DNA of 42,427 nt, taken from IMG/VR virus record IMGVR_UViG_3300012936_000040, positions 1 to 42,427 of that record; one strand, written 5' to 3'. Source of the stretch: a virus. Each line of letters starts with the position of its first letter. The stretch's first letter is position 1. The notes beneath the pieces were generated by a model, which was not told where the DNA came from, did not search any database, and saw only the letters and a program-made list of their open reading frames with translations. The translations under genes and the position numbers were made by a program. Below are positions 8,168 to 15,935 of this stretch, piece after piece.

Positions 8168-9574
8168 ATGTTTAATGCAAAATCTCTGCAGGAAAAGTGG
8201 GCACCTGTTCTAGGTCATGAGGGCGCTAGCGCCATCAAAGACAACTATAGAAAAAGTGTTACCGCAGTCCTGCTAGAAAACCAAGAAAGATTCCTACGCG
8301 AAGAGCGTGGAATGATCAACGAAGTCGCAGTCAACAGCCTAGGAGCTTCTACAGTATCTCCTGCTGGTTCTGCACTTGGTAACAGCAATACCGCAGGTCT
8401 AGCTGGTTTCGACCCTGTTCTGATCTCGCTGATCAGACGCTCTATGCCTAACCTAGTTGCATATGATATCTGCGGCGTTCAACCAATGTCTGGTCCTACT
8501 GGACTAATCTTCGCAATGCGTTCCCGCTACGAGAACCAAGGCGGCGAAGAGGCACTGTTCAACGAACCAGATACTGGATTCTCTGCAGCACACGACGCAT
8601 CTGCTGGAGCATATACTCCTAGAACTGGCGCTGGTGTTGGTGGCGATTCCGAAGGTAACAACCCTGCTCTCCTTAACGACGCTTCCCCTGGAACCTATGA
8701 GGTTGCTAGAGGCATGGCTCGTGAAGATCTTGAGAAGATGGGCGAAGCGAACAGACTGTTCCGCGAAATGTCCTTCAGCATCGAGAAGACCTCTGTTACT
8801 GCGAAGTCCAGAGCACTCAAAGCTGAGTACACCCTAGAACTAGCACAAGACCTCAAGGCGATCCATGGTCTAGATGCTGAGCAAGAGCTCGCTAACATCC
8901 TGTCTAGCGAAGTCCTTGCTGAGATCAACCGTGAAGTCGTCAGAACGGTCTACACTGTTGCTAAGCCTGGTGCAGCAAACAACGTTGCAACTTCTGGTGT
9001 ATTCGACCTCGACGTTGATTCCAACGGACGTTGGAGCGTTGAGAAGTTCAAGGGTCTTCTCTTCCAAATCGAGCGTGATGCTAACGCAATCGCACAAGAG
9101 ACTCGTAGAGGAAAGGGCAACTTCCTGATGTGTTCTGCAGACGTTGCTAGCGCACTAGCAATGGCTGGCGTACTTGACTACAGCAGCGGTCTAACTGGTG
9201 CAGGCGGTCCTTCCATCGGTGAAGTCGATGATACTGGTAACCTCCTAGTCGGTACAATCAACGGACGCATCAAGGTCTACGTTGATCCTTATGCAGCAAA
9301 CCTAAGCGACAAGCACTTCTATGTCGTCGGTTACAAGGGCACCTCGCCTTATGACGCAGGTCTCTTCTACTGCCCATACGTACCCCTCCAAATGGTTCGT
9401 TCCATCGACCCAAGCACCTTCCAGCCTAAGATTGGCTTCAAGACTCGCTACGGCATGGTATCCAACCCATTCGTTACAACTAACGGTCTGTACAGCGGTA
9501 CTCCTGATGGTGAGACCCTCACCGCAGGTTCTAACATGTACTACAGACGCACACAGGTTACCAACCTTATGTGA
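8168..9574 (+). CDS. gp23: Major capsid protein
   Basis: HK97-fold major head protein, 468 residues (T4: 521). Conserved segments include PNLVAYDICGVQPMSGPTGL, EYTLELAQDLKAIHGLDAE, ANAIAQETRRGKGNFLMCS and PYVPLQMVRSIDPSTFQPK. A probable maturation cleavage for gp21 is after Glu52 in M-INE-VAVN, comparable in position to the T4 site near residue 65. A gagg ribosome site precedes the start. No late-type promoter was seen in the 42-base gap after gp22, so it may be read from the gp22 promoter. A strong terminator follows. Confidence 0.96.
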   Translation: MFNAKSLQEKWAPVLGHEGASAIKDNYRKSVTAVLLENQERFLREERGMINEVAVNSLGASTVSPAGSALGNSNTAGLAGFDPVLISLIRRSMPNLVAYDICGVQPMSGPTGLIFAMRSRYENQGGEEALFNEPDTGFSAAHDASAGAYTPRTGAGVGGDSEGNNPALLNDASPGTYEVARGMAREDLEKMGEANRLFREMSFSIEKTSVTAKSRALKAEYTLELAQDLKAIHGLDAEQELANILSSEVLAEINREVVRTVYTVAKPGAANNVATSGVFDLDVDSNGRWSVEKFKGLLFQIERDANAIAQETRRGKGNFLMCSADVASALAMAGVLDYSSGLTGAGGPSIGEVDDTGNLLVGTINGRIKVYVDPYAANLSDKHFYVVGYKGTSPYDAGLFYCPYVPLQMVRSIDPSTFQPKIGFKTRYGMVSNPFVTTNGLYSGTPDGETLTAGSNMYYRRTQVTNLM

Positions 9575-9597
9575 TCTATCGTTACATACTTTGTTTG

Positions 9598-9622
9598 GGG
9601 GTCCACACGGACCCCTTTTTTT
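9598..9622 (+). terminator. Rho-independent terminator after gp23
   Basis: Perfect 7-bp stem ggggtcc/ggacccc (9598-9604 and 9609-9615) with tetraloop acac, followed by seven T. It closes the structural operon. Confidence 0.93.
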
Positions 9623-9663
9623 GTACCTGTGTAACTATATAAAAGTTATAAGGAGAGTATAAT

Positions 9664-9798
9664 ATGAAGAGTACGATGCAGTATTTGATTTGGTTGTCTA
9701 TACTAGAGCAAATGCAGAAAGCAAAAGATACAAAAAGTCAATACTACAATATGGTCTTTGCAAAGGTAAAACAAAATGAACCAAGAAAAAATGCCTAG
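9664..9798 (+). CDS. Small hypothetical protein (44 aa)
   Basis: A 44-residue ORF following the gp23 terminator, preceded by a good ribosome site (aaggagag at 9650-9657). The protein is helical and basic (EQMQKAKDTKSQYYNMVF) with no recognised domain. Its end overlaps the next ORF by 23 bases. It is the first member of the small-gene ladder that runs to 11015. It is called from its strong SD, its spacing and the absence of any competing frame; the function is unknown. Confidence 0.6.
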   Translation: MKSTMQYLIWLSILEQMQKAKDTKSQYYNMVFAKVKQNEPRKNA

Positions 9799-9955
9799 AG
9801 GAAGATTGAGTAAAACTGATATGCTTGCAAAAGTATACAAACTTAAAACTGAATTGTATGATGGTACACAGCACGACAAGTCAGGAGACTGGCATGATGG
9901 TGCTCACCACGCTTACAACACTATCCTGGATATTATCAATGAATACACAAGCTGA
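9776..9955 (+). CDS. Small hypothetical protein (59 aa)
   Basis: A 59-residue polar protein overlapping both neighbours. It contains ELYDGTQHDKSGDWHDGAHHAYNTILD, rich in His and Asp, with a helical C-terminus. An alternative ATG at 9791 would remove five residues. No domain is recognised. Overlapped starts and stops imply translational coupling within the ladder. Confidence 0.6.
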   Translation: MNQEKMPRGRLSKTDMLAKVYKLKTELYDGTQHDKSGDWHDGAHHAYNTILDIINEYTS

Positions 9956-10157
9956 TTGGCGCTACAGTGATGAACGTATGGATGTTAGGACTCACGGTCT
10001 GAACATTTTGCTTCACAAATTTGGTAGAGAATTATGTTCTGATGGATCTCCACGTTATTCTAGTCAAAGTATCTACGAGTGTGTCCATGATTGGGTCTCT
10101 CAAGGAAACGTGAGGACAGACGGAATCGTCGCTTACTACAAAGCATACTACGCATGA
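9939..10157 (+). CDS. Small hypothetical protein (72 aa)
   Basis: A 72-residue ORF that starts 17 bases before the previous stop and ends in an ATGA junction with the next gene. The sequence (WRYSDERMDVRTHGLNILLHK, SQSIYECVHDWVSQGN, GIVAYYKAYYA) looks like a compact helical domain with aromatic residues. An earlier in-frame ATG at 9825 would fully overlap the upstream gene and is not favoured. Function unknown. Confidence 0.65.
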   Translation: MNTQADWRYSDERMDVRTHGLNILLHKFGRELCSDGSPRYSSQSIYECVHDWVSQGNVRTDGIVAYYKAYYA

Positions 10158-10321
10158 ACCAAAACGATAAAAAAGAATTTTATAAAGGACTGCGAGAAAG
10201 AATTAAACAACTAAGGATGGGTCACCTTTTTGAGGAACCCTGTCCATTGTATGAACCAGAGTGGGAAGAAGACCATTTCTGGGATTGTAGATTAACTTAC
10301 GATCAGGATGACGAAGAATGA
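10154..10321 (+). CDS. Small acidic hypothetical protein (55 aa)
   Basis: A 55-residue ORF between two ATGA junctions. The N-terminal half is basic and helical (KKEFYKGLRERIKQLR). The C-terminal half is acidic and aromatic (CPLYEPEWEEDHFWDCRLTYDQDDEE) with two Cys. It resembles small conserved cyanophage proteins as I remember them, but no function is known. Confidence 0.65.
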   Translation: MNQNDKKEFYKGLRERIKQLRMGHLFEEPCPLYEPEWEEDHFWDCRLTYDQDDEE

Positions 10322-10530
10322 AATCTCAATTTACATTGCTATTATGTTTTGCTCCCCTTGCTATTATCTACATAGTAATGAAGATTGCCGTATGGATGTC
10401 TGCTGTAAATGCTGAAGCGGATTATGTCAGAAAAGAACCTTTACGCAAACGAGGACCCTATCTGGAGAATGCGTATGCAGATGTTGATGCGGAAGAAGAG
10501 GAGTATGGAGATCGCACAGATTATCGATAA
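10318..10530 (+). CDS. Small membrane protein (70 aa)
   Basis: A 70-residue protein with one N-terminal hydrophobic segment (about residues 4-30, FTLLLCFAPLAIIYIVMKIAVW) and an acidic cytoplasmic-type tail (residues 55-70). It starts in an ATGA junction. The 3' 107 bases overlap the next ORF in another frame, and both frames look protein-like there. Function unknown; a membrane location is predicted from hydrophobicity. Confidence 0.65.
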   Translation: MKSQFTLLLCFAPLAIIYIVMKIAVWMSAVNAEADYVRKEPLRKRGPYLENAYADVDAEEEEYGDRTDYR

Positions 10531-10648
10531 AGCTCTTTATGATCACTACTCAGAGAAGGGCAAACCTGTTCCTATCTGGAAAAAGAAAGACCCTGACTGG
10601 TGGACTACATACCTAAATGATCTAGGAATAGACCCGAGGAACCCATGA
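10424..10648 (+). CDS. Small basic hypothetical protein (74 aa)
   Basis: A 74-residue ORF from ATG 10424. The C-terminal part (EIAQIIDKALYDHYSEKGKPVPIWKKKDPDWW) looks like a genuine folded segment. The start is uncertain: ATG 10505 gives 47 residues, avoids most of the overlap with the membrane protein, and has a purine-rich ggaagaagagg just upstream. ATG 10424 lacks a clear SD. It ends in an ATGA junction with the next gene. Confidence 0.6.
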   Translation: MSEKNLYANEDPIWRMRMQMLMRKKRSMEIAQIIDKALYDHYSEKGKPVPIWKKKDPDWWTTYLNDLGIDPRNP

Positions 10649-10815
10649 ACTTTAATTTGACTTTGGAAGATTTCACGATCATCCAGAATGCATTACATTA
10701 TTACAAGAAGGTAAACAAACGTGGTAACTTCCAATCGTTTGATGAAGATAGAATCAATAAACTTAGAGATAAATTATCCTATCAAATAATTCCACCTAGC
10801 CCAGGACACCCATGA
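10645..10815 (+). CDS. Small hypothetical protein (56 aa)
   Basis: A 56-residue ORF with ATGA junctions at both ends. It is helical (LTLEDFTIIQNALHYYKKV, FDEDRINKLRDKL) and ends in a Pro-rich tail (IIPPSPGHP). The layout recalls small two-helix proteins common in cyanophages. Function unknown. Confidence 0.62.
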   Translation: MNFNLTLEDFTIIQNALHYYKKVNKRGNFQSFDEDRINKLRDKLSYQIIPPSPGHP

Positions 10816-11015
10816 ACGAAGAAGACGACAGCGTAGTAATGTATCAGATTGAATTGGCTCCATGTGACGCCTATCTGTTATATCACTGTGTATGTAAACG
10901 TCTAGAGAACTGGGAAGGTTCTCCTGCTAGACCAGCAGAAGAACAAGAACACTTATGGGATCTAAAGAACTCACTGTACAAGATAGTTCTAGATCACAAA
11001 TTCCATGATATGTGA
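10812..11015 (+). CDS. Small hypothetical protein (67 aa)
   Basis: A 67-residue ORF that is last in the ladder. It has an acidic N-terminus and a helical body (IELAPCDAYLLYHCVCKRLENWEG, EHLWDLKNSLYKIVLDHKF) whose pattern resembles the preceding 56-residue protein. The two may be diverged duplicates. Function unknown. Confidence 0.65.
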   Translation: MNEEDDSVVMYQIELAPCDAYLLYHCVCKRLENWEGSPARPAEEQEHLWDLKNSLYKIVLDHKFHDM

Positions 11016-11019
11016 CTAA

Positions 11020-11026
11020 CTAAATA
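11020..11026 (+). promoter_or_regulatory. Candidate late promoter upstream of gp3
   Basis: CTAAATA followed by g lies in the 32-base gap before gp3, identical to the octamer upstream of gp20 (4360). It probably gives the tail gene late expression while the small ORFs upstream are read earlier. Confidence 0.48.
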
Positions 11027-11047
11027 GTTACAGCTTGGGAAGTTGAT

Positions 11048-11569
11048 ATGTCTGCCGACTGGTACAAAGCACAACCAAAGAACAGAAACTACCTGTCTCC
11101 ACTTGGGTTCAAACTAGAACTCGACTTGTTTGACGGCGTAGATTTTTTCTGTCAAAGTGCTAACGTACCAGAGATCGCAATGCCTGTAACAGAAGTCCCT
11201 ACAAGGTTTCGCTCTGTACCCATCGTTCCTGGTGGTGGAGTGACCTTTGGGGACTTTTCTGTGCAGTTTATTATTGACGAAGATCTAGCAAACTACAACT
11301 CAATACAGAAGTGGATCAGGAGAAATGGTAACGATGGTGCAGATAGCACAGTCGTCCCATCAGAACCTGAGTACAGTGACGGTCGGTTACTGATCACCAC
11401 TTCTAACTTTCAAATCAAGACAGCGGCAGTGTTTAAGAACTTGTTTCCCATCTCACTAACGTCTATTCCATTTGATGCTACTTTGACCGACCAAGAATAC
11501 TTTACAGCTAACGTTGTTTTCAAGTATCATAACTATATGATCACCGACACCAATCTAAATGAACTTTGA
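11048..11569 (+). CDS. gp3: Tail completion / sheath stabiliser protein, gp3-like
   Basis: A 173-residue protein (T4 gp3: 176) that caps the head-proximal end of the tail. It shares the tail-tube beta-barrel layout: NYLSPLGFKLELDLFDGVDFFCQSANVPEI, then GDFSVQFIIDEDLANYNSIQKWI, then LLITTSNFQIKTAAVFKNLFPISLTSIPFD. Position upstream of uvsY is usual for gp3 in cyanomyoviruses. A different tube-like protein such as a gp54 relative is possible, but gp54 is much longer. A gggaag ribosome site precedes it. Confidence 0.78.
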   Translation: MSADWYKAQPKNRNYLSPLGFKLELDLFDGVDFFCQSANVPEIAMPVTEVPTRFRSVPIVPGGGVTFGDFSVQFIIDEDLANYNSIQKWIRRNGNDGADSTVVPSEPEYSDGRLLITTSNFQIKTAAVFKNLFPISLTSIPFDATLTDQEYFTANVVFKYHNYMITDTNLNEL

Positions 11570-12035
11570 TTCCCTTCGTAATCGCTTTGAAAAAATCCGT
11601 GCTGATTGGGCAGAAGACTCTGAGGTAGATTTTCAATTTAAGAACAAACAATATACCACAGATCTTGGTCAGTTGGCGCTGCAGATCCCTTTCCAGCACA
11701 ATAAATACTTAAACCACTACACTGATTTAACAGAGATCAAAACCTCATTGGAGTTTCAAGCAAGGCAACTTGTGAGGCAGAAAAGAGAATATTATGGTGG
11801 AGAAGCTGACGCCAAAACCTATGCAGAGAAACCATTCGGCAACAGCATCAAAACCTCAGAGAAGATGAAAGTATATCTTGAGTCTGACGATGATATTATC
11901 AACATGGAAGCAAAGGTCAAGTACATTGACCAGATGCTTTATTTTCTAGACCAAGTAATGAAACAAATTTCCAATCGTGGATTCCAGATCAATTCTGCAA
12001 TTCAGTGGGAGAAATTTATCAACGGCAGTGACTAA
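11559..12035 (+). CDS. uvsY: Recombination mediator UvsY
   Basis: Loads UvsX recombinase onto gp32-coated single-stranded DNA. The protein is 158 residues (T4: 137). Family features include RQKREYYGGEADA (T4 has a comparable DYYSG), KMKVYLESDDDIINMEAKVKYID and the C-terminal SNRGFQINSAIQWEKFI. It overlaps gp3 by 11 bases and shares one base with uvsW, so the recombination pair is translationally coupled. Confidence 0.9.
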   Translation: MNFDSLRNRFEKIRADWAEDSEVDFQFKNKQYTTDLGQLALQIPFQHNKYLNHYTDLTEIKTSLEFQARQLVRQKREYYGGEADAKTYAEKPFGNSIKTSEKMKVYLESDDDIINMEAKVKYIDQMLYFLDQVMKQISNRGFQINSAIQWEKFINGSD

Positions 12036-13489
12036 TGACCGACATTGTAATCAAGAAAAAGAATGAGGTATACGTCACTATTGCGGGCGCACCTCATATT
12101 CACCATGAGTTATCTGACTATTTTTCTTTTGAAGTACCAGAAGCAAAATTCCTAAAAAGAAATCCCAGGTACAAATACTGGGATGGAATGATCCGCTTGT
12201 ATTCGCCTGGGACTGGTGAGTTATATGGTGGTCTTTTAGATCACCTGAATGAGTGGGCGTATGAAAGGGCATACACCATAGGATATGAACAGAACGATTG
12301 GTATGGTCAAGTAAGCGAGACTAACGACTTTGTGTCCCTAGAAGGGGTCAAAGTGTTCATGGACAAGATAAGTAATGTCCCACCCCGTGACTACCAATAC
12401 AAGGCGGTCTACGAGGCGCTGAAGAACAATCGTAAATTACTTCTTTCTCCTACGGGCAGCGGAAAGAGTCTGATGATCTATTCCCTCGTCAGATACTATT
12501 GCGCTACCAACAAGAAAACGCTCATCATCGTGCCTACTACTTCCCTGGTGGAACAAATGGTCAACGATTTCAAAGAATACGGATGGGATGTTGATGCTCA
12601 TGTTCATAAGATTTACAGTGGGAAAGATAAGAACACAGATAAAGAAGTAATCATCTCAACATGGCAGTCTATCTACAAGTTCCCCAAGAGGTACTTTGAC
12701 GACATTGACTGTGTGATTGGAGACGAAGCTCATCTCTTTAAGTCTAAGTCATTGACGGGCATTATGACCAAACTTCATAATGCGAAATACAGATTTGGTT
12801 TCACTGGTACGCTTGACGGTAGCAAGACACACAAGTGGGTGCTAGAAGGATTGTTTGGATCCTGTAAACAGGTTACCAAAACCGACGACTTAATCAAGTC
12901 TGGTTACTTATCTAAATTTAGGATCAAGGTACTGCTTTGTAACCATGCCCCGCAATACTTTGAATCATATCAAGAAGAGATTGATTTCCTGGTGCAACAC
13001 CGTGGAAGGAACAACTTGATCAAGAATCTAGTAGCGGACATTGAAGGCAACACCCTTGTACTATTCAATTATATCGAAAAACATGGGGAACCGTTGTATG
13101 AATTGATAAATAATACCGTAGATGATCAGAGAAAAGTTTTCTTTGTTCATGGTGGAACAGATGTTGAGGACAGGGAAGAAGTTAGACACCTAACTGAAAC
13201 CGAAAACAATGCCGTCATTATTGCATCATACGGTACGTTCTCCACTGGTATTAACATCAAACGATTACACAATATTATCTTTGCTTCACCTAGTAAGTCT
13301 CGTGTTAGAAACTTGCAATCCATAGGAAGAGTCTTACGTAAAGGAGAAGGTAAAGACATCGCGACTTTATACGATATCGCTGACGATATTAACGGTAGGA
13401 ATTACACACTCAAACATTTAAACGAGAGAGTAAACATCTATCAGTCTGAAAACTTTAAGTATGAGGTTATTAAAGTAAACCTACGATAA
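12035..13489 (+). CDS. uvsW: RNA-DNA/DNA helicase UvsW
   Basis: SF2 helicase that unwinds R-loops and branched DNA, switching replication to the recombination-dependent mode. It has 484 residues (T4: 503). Motif I is SPTGSGKS with Lys144, motif II is DEAH at 230-233, motif III-like GFTGTL is near 252, and the motif VI region QSIGRVLRKGEGK is near 430. The N-terminal 90 residues hold the small DNA-binding domain (YWDGMIRLY). Its start overlaps the uvsY stop by one base. Confidence 0.94.
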   Translation: MTDIVIKKKNEVYVTIAGAPHIHHELSDYFSFEVPEAKFLKRNPRYKYWDGMIRLYSPGTGELYGGLLDHLNEWAYERAYTIGYEQNDWYGQVSETNDFVSLEGVKVFMDKISNVPPRDYQYKAVYEALKNNRKLLLSPTGSGKSLMIYSLVRYYCATNKKTLIIVPTTSLVEQMVNDFKEYGWDVDAHVHKIYSGKDKNTDKEVIISTWQSIYKFPKRYFDDIDCVIGDEAHLFKSKSLTGIMTKLHNAKYRFGFTGTLDGSKTHKWVLEGLFGSCKQVTKTDDLIKSGYLSKFRIKVLLCNHAPQYFESYQEEIDFLVQHRGRNNLIKNLVADIEGNTLVLFNYIEKHGEPLYELINNTVDDQRKVFFVHGGTDVEDREEVRHLTETENNAVIIASYGTFSTGINIKRLHNIIFASPSKSRVRNLQSIGRVLRKGEGKDIATLYDIADDINGRNYTLKHLNERVNIYQSENFKYEVIKVNLR

Positions 13490-13495
13490 GAACGT

Positions 13496-13912
13496 ATGGA
13501 AGAAGAATTTTATGCAACCGTAAAACTGATATCAGGTGAAGAGATCATTTGTAGATTAGCTTACCTGACTGAAGAAAATACATGTTTGATACATGAACCA
13601 ATGTTGGTTGAACATGTATCTAGAAAAAAGAGTAATCAAAATGTAACTGGGTTTACATTAACAGAATGGATACACTCTACGTTTGATGATCTGTTTCTCT
13701 TACCAAAAGAACATATCCTTACTATGACTGAATGTTGTGAGAAAGTAGAGAAGTTTTATCTGAAGTGTTTATCAGATGATAAGAAAGCAAAGTCTTTACT
13801 TAAACAACAAAAAGAACGTAACCATAATAACCCTGAAAAGATAGTACCTGGATACGTAGGATCAGTAGATCAAACAAGAAAAATACTAGAGAAGATATTT
13901 AAAGGAAGCTAA
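13496..13912 (+). CDS. Sm-like (LSm/SH3-fold) protein, hypothetical
   Basis: A 138-residue protein. The N-terminal 75 residues show an Sm-type strand pattern: YATVKLISGEEIICRL, CLIHEPMLVEHV, FTLTEWIHSTFDDLFLLPKEHILTM. A helical, lysine-rich tail of about 60 residues follows. The same order of segments recurs in three smaller proteins encoded at 26903, 27258 and 27589. The Sm-like fold is inferred from pattern, not from a search. Cyanophages commonly encode such proteins, with unknown role; RNA binding is possible. It starts 7 bases after uvsW. Confidence 0.75.
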   Translation: MEEEFYATVKLISGEEIICRLAYLTEENTCLIHEPMLVEHVSRKKSNQNVTGFTLTEWIHSTFDDLFLLPKEHILTMTECCEKVEKFYLKCLSDDKKAKSLLKQQKERNHNNPEKIVPGYVGSVDQTRKILEKIFKGS

Positions 13913-13980
13913 GCTACCACACTCCTTTGAACCTTCACAAGGTTATTGTACTGATATTCTGAGGTTTCGTCAAGCCCCTG

Positions 13981-14009
13981 TTGCATCAGTTTCCTTTTTG
14001 TGATAAGAT
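13981..14009 (+). promoter_or_regulatory. Sigma-70-like promoter upstream of gp55
   Basis: The -35 box ttgcat (13981-13986), 17-base spacer and -10 box taagat (14004-14009) lie in the 119-base gap before gp55. Four of six bases match the consensus in each box. This suits a late sigma gene transcribed by the unmodified host polymerase. An imperfect hairpin with 6-bp stem aaccttCACaaggtt at 13930-13944 lies upstream without a T-run. Confidence 0.5.
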
Positions 14010-14031
14010 ACAAACATGCAAAAGGAAAACT

Positions 14032-14511
14032 ATGGTTAGGCGTAAAAACACAGAATACTATGTAAACAACAAAGAACTGTTGGAAGCAATGACTTCTTAC
14101 AAGGAGCGGGTGATTTACGCCAAGGAACATGGTAAGTCAAAACCAAGAGTCAGTAACTATGTGGGAGATTGCTTCCTAAAGATTGCTACTCATCTGTCTT
14201 ATAAACCGAACTTCGTCAACTATCCATTCAGAGAGGATATGATCTGCGACGGTATCGAGAACTGTCTGCAGTACATCGACAACTTTGATCCTGAGAAATC
14301 TAGTAACCCTTTTGCATACTTTACTCAGATCATCTACTACGCTTTCCTACGCCGTATCCAGAAAGAGAAAAAACAACTAGAGATCAAGCAGAAGATCCTA
14401 GATCATTCTGATGCAGCAAGTGTTATGCAAATCGACGACAGTGGTGGTACTGCTGGTATGTCTGATATGAATAGCATTAAAGAAAACATTGAAATTAGGA
14501 TGAATCGCTAA
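14032..14511 (+). CDS. gp55: Late transcription sigma factor
   Basis: Directs host RNA polymerase to late promoters together with the sliding clamp. Starting at ATG 14032 gives 159 residues (T4: 185); the start has the site aaagga at a normal distance, unlike the upstream in-frame ATG at 13981. The sigma region 2-like core is FDPEKSSNPFAYFTQIIYYAFLRRIQKEKK, preceded by a conserved LSYKPNFVNYPFREDMICDG. The late promoters seen elsewhere in this window would be its targets. Confidence 0.92.
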   Translation: MVRRKNTEYYVNNKELLEAMTSYKERVIYAKEHGKSKPRVSNYVGDCFLKIATHLSYKPNFVNYPFREDMICDGIENCLQYIDNFDPEKSSNPFAYFTQIIYYAFLRRIQKEKKQLEIKQKILDHSDAASVMQIDDSGGTAGMSDMNSIKENIEIRMNR

Positions 14512-14666
14512 TGTCTGACGAGAATGCTTTGTGGGAAGACATGAGAAGACTCAATACTTTGTATGAAGAACTCATGTGGGGATGGGATGACGTGTTAGAA
14601 TTTACTATTGAAAACGGCAGAATCGTAATTTATAATAAGACTCAAGAAGATGAACGAACATCCTGA
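14511..14666 (+). CDS. Small acidic hypothetical protein (51 aa)
   Basis: A 51-residue acidic protein whose ATG shares one base with the gp55 stop. Sequence WEDMRRLNTLYEELMWGWDDVLEFTIENGRIVIYN suggests a helix followed by a beta hairpin. It overlaps the next ORF by 17 bases. No function is known; coupling to gp55 is inferred from the junction. Confidence 0.65.
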   Translation: MSDENALWEDMRRLNTLYEELMWGWDDVLEFTIENGRIVIYNKTQEDERTS

Positions 14667-14895
14667 AATTGCTGAACATGAATGGTTTGAAACACCCTAT
14701 GGAGAATTCCGTGTCGAACAAAAACGCTTTGGAACGTGGTCTAGCTATGGTAAGGATGGTACGCCGCTCATCACAGCGCTCACGAGGGAGGTGTGCATTT
14801 CGGGAACGAGATTTCACCTGGAAGGTATCAATACAAACTGGGCAAACTGCAGGACTTCCAAGCCTTTTAATGGAATCGTTGGAGGAAAATTATGA
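14650..14895 (+). CDS. Small hypothetical protein (81 aa)
   Basis: An 81-residue protein with a beta-rich pattern: HEWFETPYGEFRVEQKRFGTWSSY, LITALTREVCISGTRFHLEG, NCRTSKPFNGIVGGKL. It ends in an ATGA junction with gp47. A competing frame from 14669 covers the same stretch but overlaps gp47 by 23 bases and has a less protein-like composition, so it is treated as a shadow. Function unknown. Confidence 0.7.
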   Translation: MNEHPEIAEHEWFETPYGEFRVEQKRFGTWSSYGKDGTPLITALTREVCISGTRFHLEGINTNWANCRTSKPFNGIVGGKL

Positions 14896-15932
14896 AGATT
14901 GCTCTAATAACTGATCAACATCTTGATGCCCGTAAGGGCAGTCTTGCTTTCTGGGATTACTTTCAAAAGTTTTATGATAATGTATTCTTTCCTACTCTAG
15001 AGAAAGAAAAAGTCAAGGTTGTCTTTGATCTTGGTGATACATTTGATAACCGAAAAACAATTGATTTCAACAACTTCAATCGCATCAATGAAAATTATTT
15101 CAAGCGAATGAAAGATTACGAAGTTCATATGATTCTTGGTAATCATTGTACGTATTATAAGAATACAAATAAGATCAACTCACCTGAACTTCTTTTAGAA
15201 CAGTACGACAATATCAACGTCTATTCTGAAGCCAAGGAAATTACTATGGGTGGGAAATCATTCCTGATGTTACCTTGGATCAATAAAGAAAACCAAGATG
15301 AAGTCTTTGGATTACTTGAAAGATGTGATGCGGACATTTGTTGTGGTCACTTAGAACTTTCAGGATTTGAGATGACTCCTGGATTTCTTATGGATCATGG
15401 TATGGATAGAAATCTGTTCCATAGATTCAAACGTGTTTGGTCTGGACATTTCCATCACAAATCAAAGCACGGTAATATTCAGTATCTTGGTAACCCATAT
15501 CAAATCTACTGGAACGATTACAAAGATCCTCGCGGTTTCCATATTTATGATACAGAGACCGACAAACTAAAGTGGTATAAGAATCCGTATGAGATCTTCC
15601 ACAAGATTTACTATAACGATAATGAAACTGACTATGATACTGTAGATGTGAGTCCTTACAAAGATTCGTTTATCAAAGTTATAGTACAGGAAAAGAGAAA
15701 GTATTCTCAGTTTGATTCTTTTATTGAGAGATTGTATCGTGAAGGAGTTCATGATGTTAAAATCCTTGAAACTCTAGTTGAATCAGAGATCGATGAAGAT
15801 GCTGATATCGATGTTAAAGATACTCTCACTCTGCTTAATGAGTATATTGATGAAGTTGAAGTCTCTGTAGACAAGACCGAACTCAAGAAACTTATGCAGA
15901 CTCTATACATAGAATCGTGTGAAGTAACATGA
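14892..15932 (+). CDS. gp47: Recombination endonuclease subunit (Mre11-like)
   Basis: Nuclease subunit of the gp46/gp47 complex that resects DNA ends for recombination-dependent replication. It has 346 residues (T4: 339). Calcineurin-type phosphoesterase motifs: DQH (Asp8, His10), DLGD (Asp46, Asp49), GNH (Asn84, His85), a GHLE segment near residue 154, and GHFHH near residue 190. A strong SD (ggaggaaa) precedes the start. One small gene separates it from gp46. Confidence 0.95.
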   Translation: MKIALITDQHLDARKGSLAFWDYFQKFYDNVFFPTLEKEKVKVVFDLGDTFDNRKTIDFNNFNRINENYFKRMKDYEVHMILGNHCTYYKNTNKINSPELLLEQYDNINVYSEAKEITMGGKSFLMLPWINKENQDEVFGLLERCDADICCGHLELSGFEMTPGFLMDHGMDRNLFHRFKRVWSGHFHHKSKHGNIQYLGNPYQIYWNDYKDPRGFHIYDTETDKLKWYKNPYEIFHKIYYNDNETDYDTVDVSPYKDSFIKVIVQEKRKYSQFDSFIERLYREGVHDVKILETLVESEIDEDADIDVKDTLTLLNEYIDEVEVSVDKTELKKLMQTLYIESCEVT

Positions 15933-15935
15933 CCA

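Noticed and set aside
13930-13944. Terminator after the Sm-like gene
   Set aside because: Six-bp stem with 3-base loop but no following T-run.
14669-14914. Alternative ORF overlapping the 81-residue gene and gp47
   Set aside because: Overlaps the gp47 start by 23 bases and has less coherent composition than the 14650 frame.
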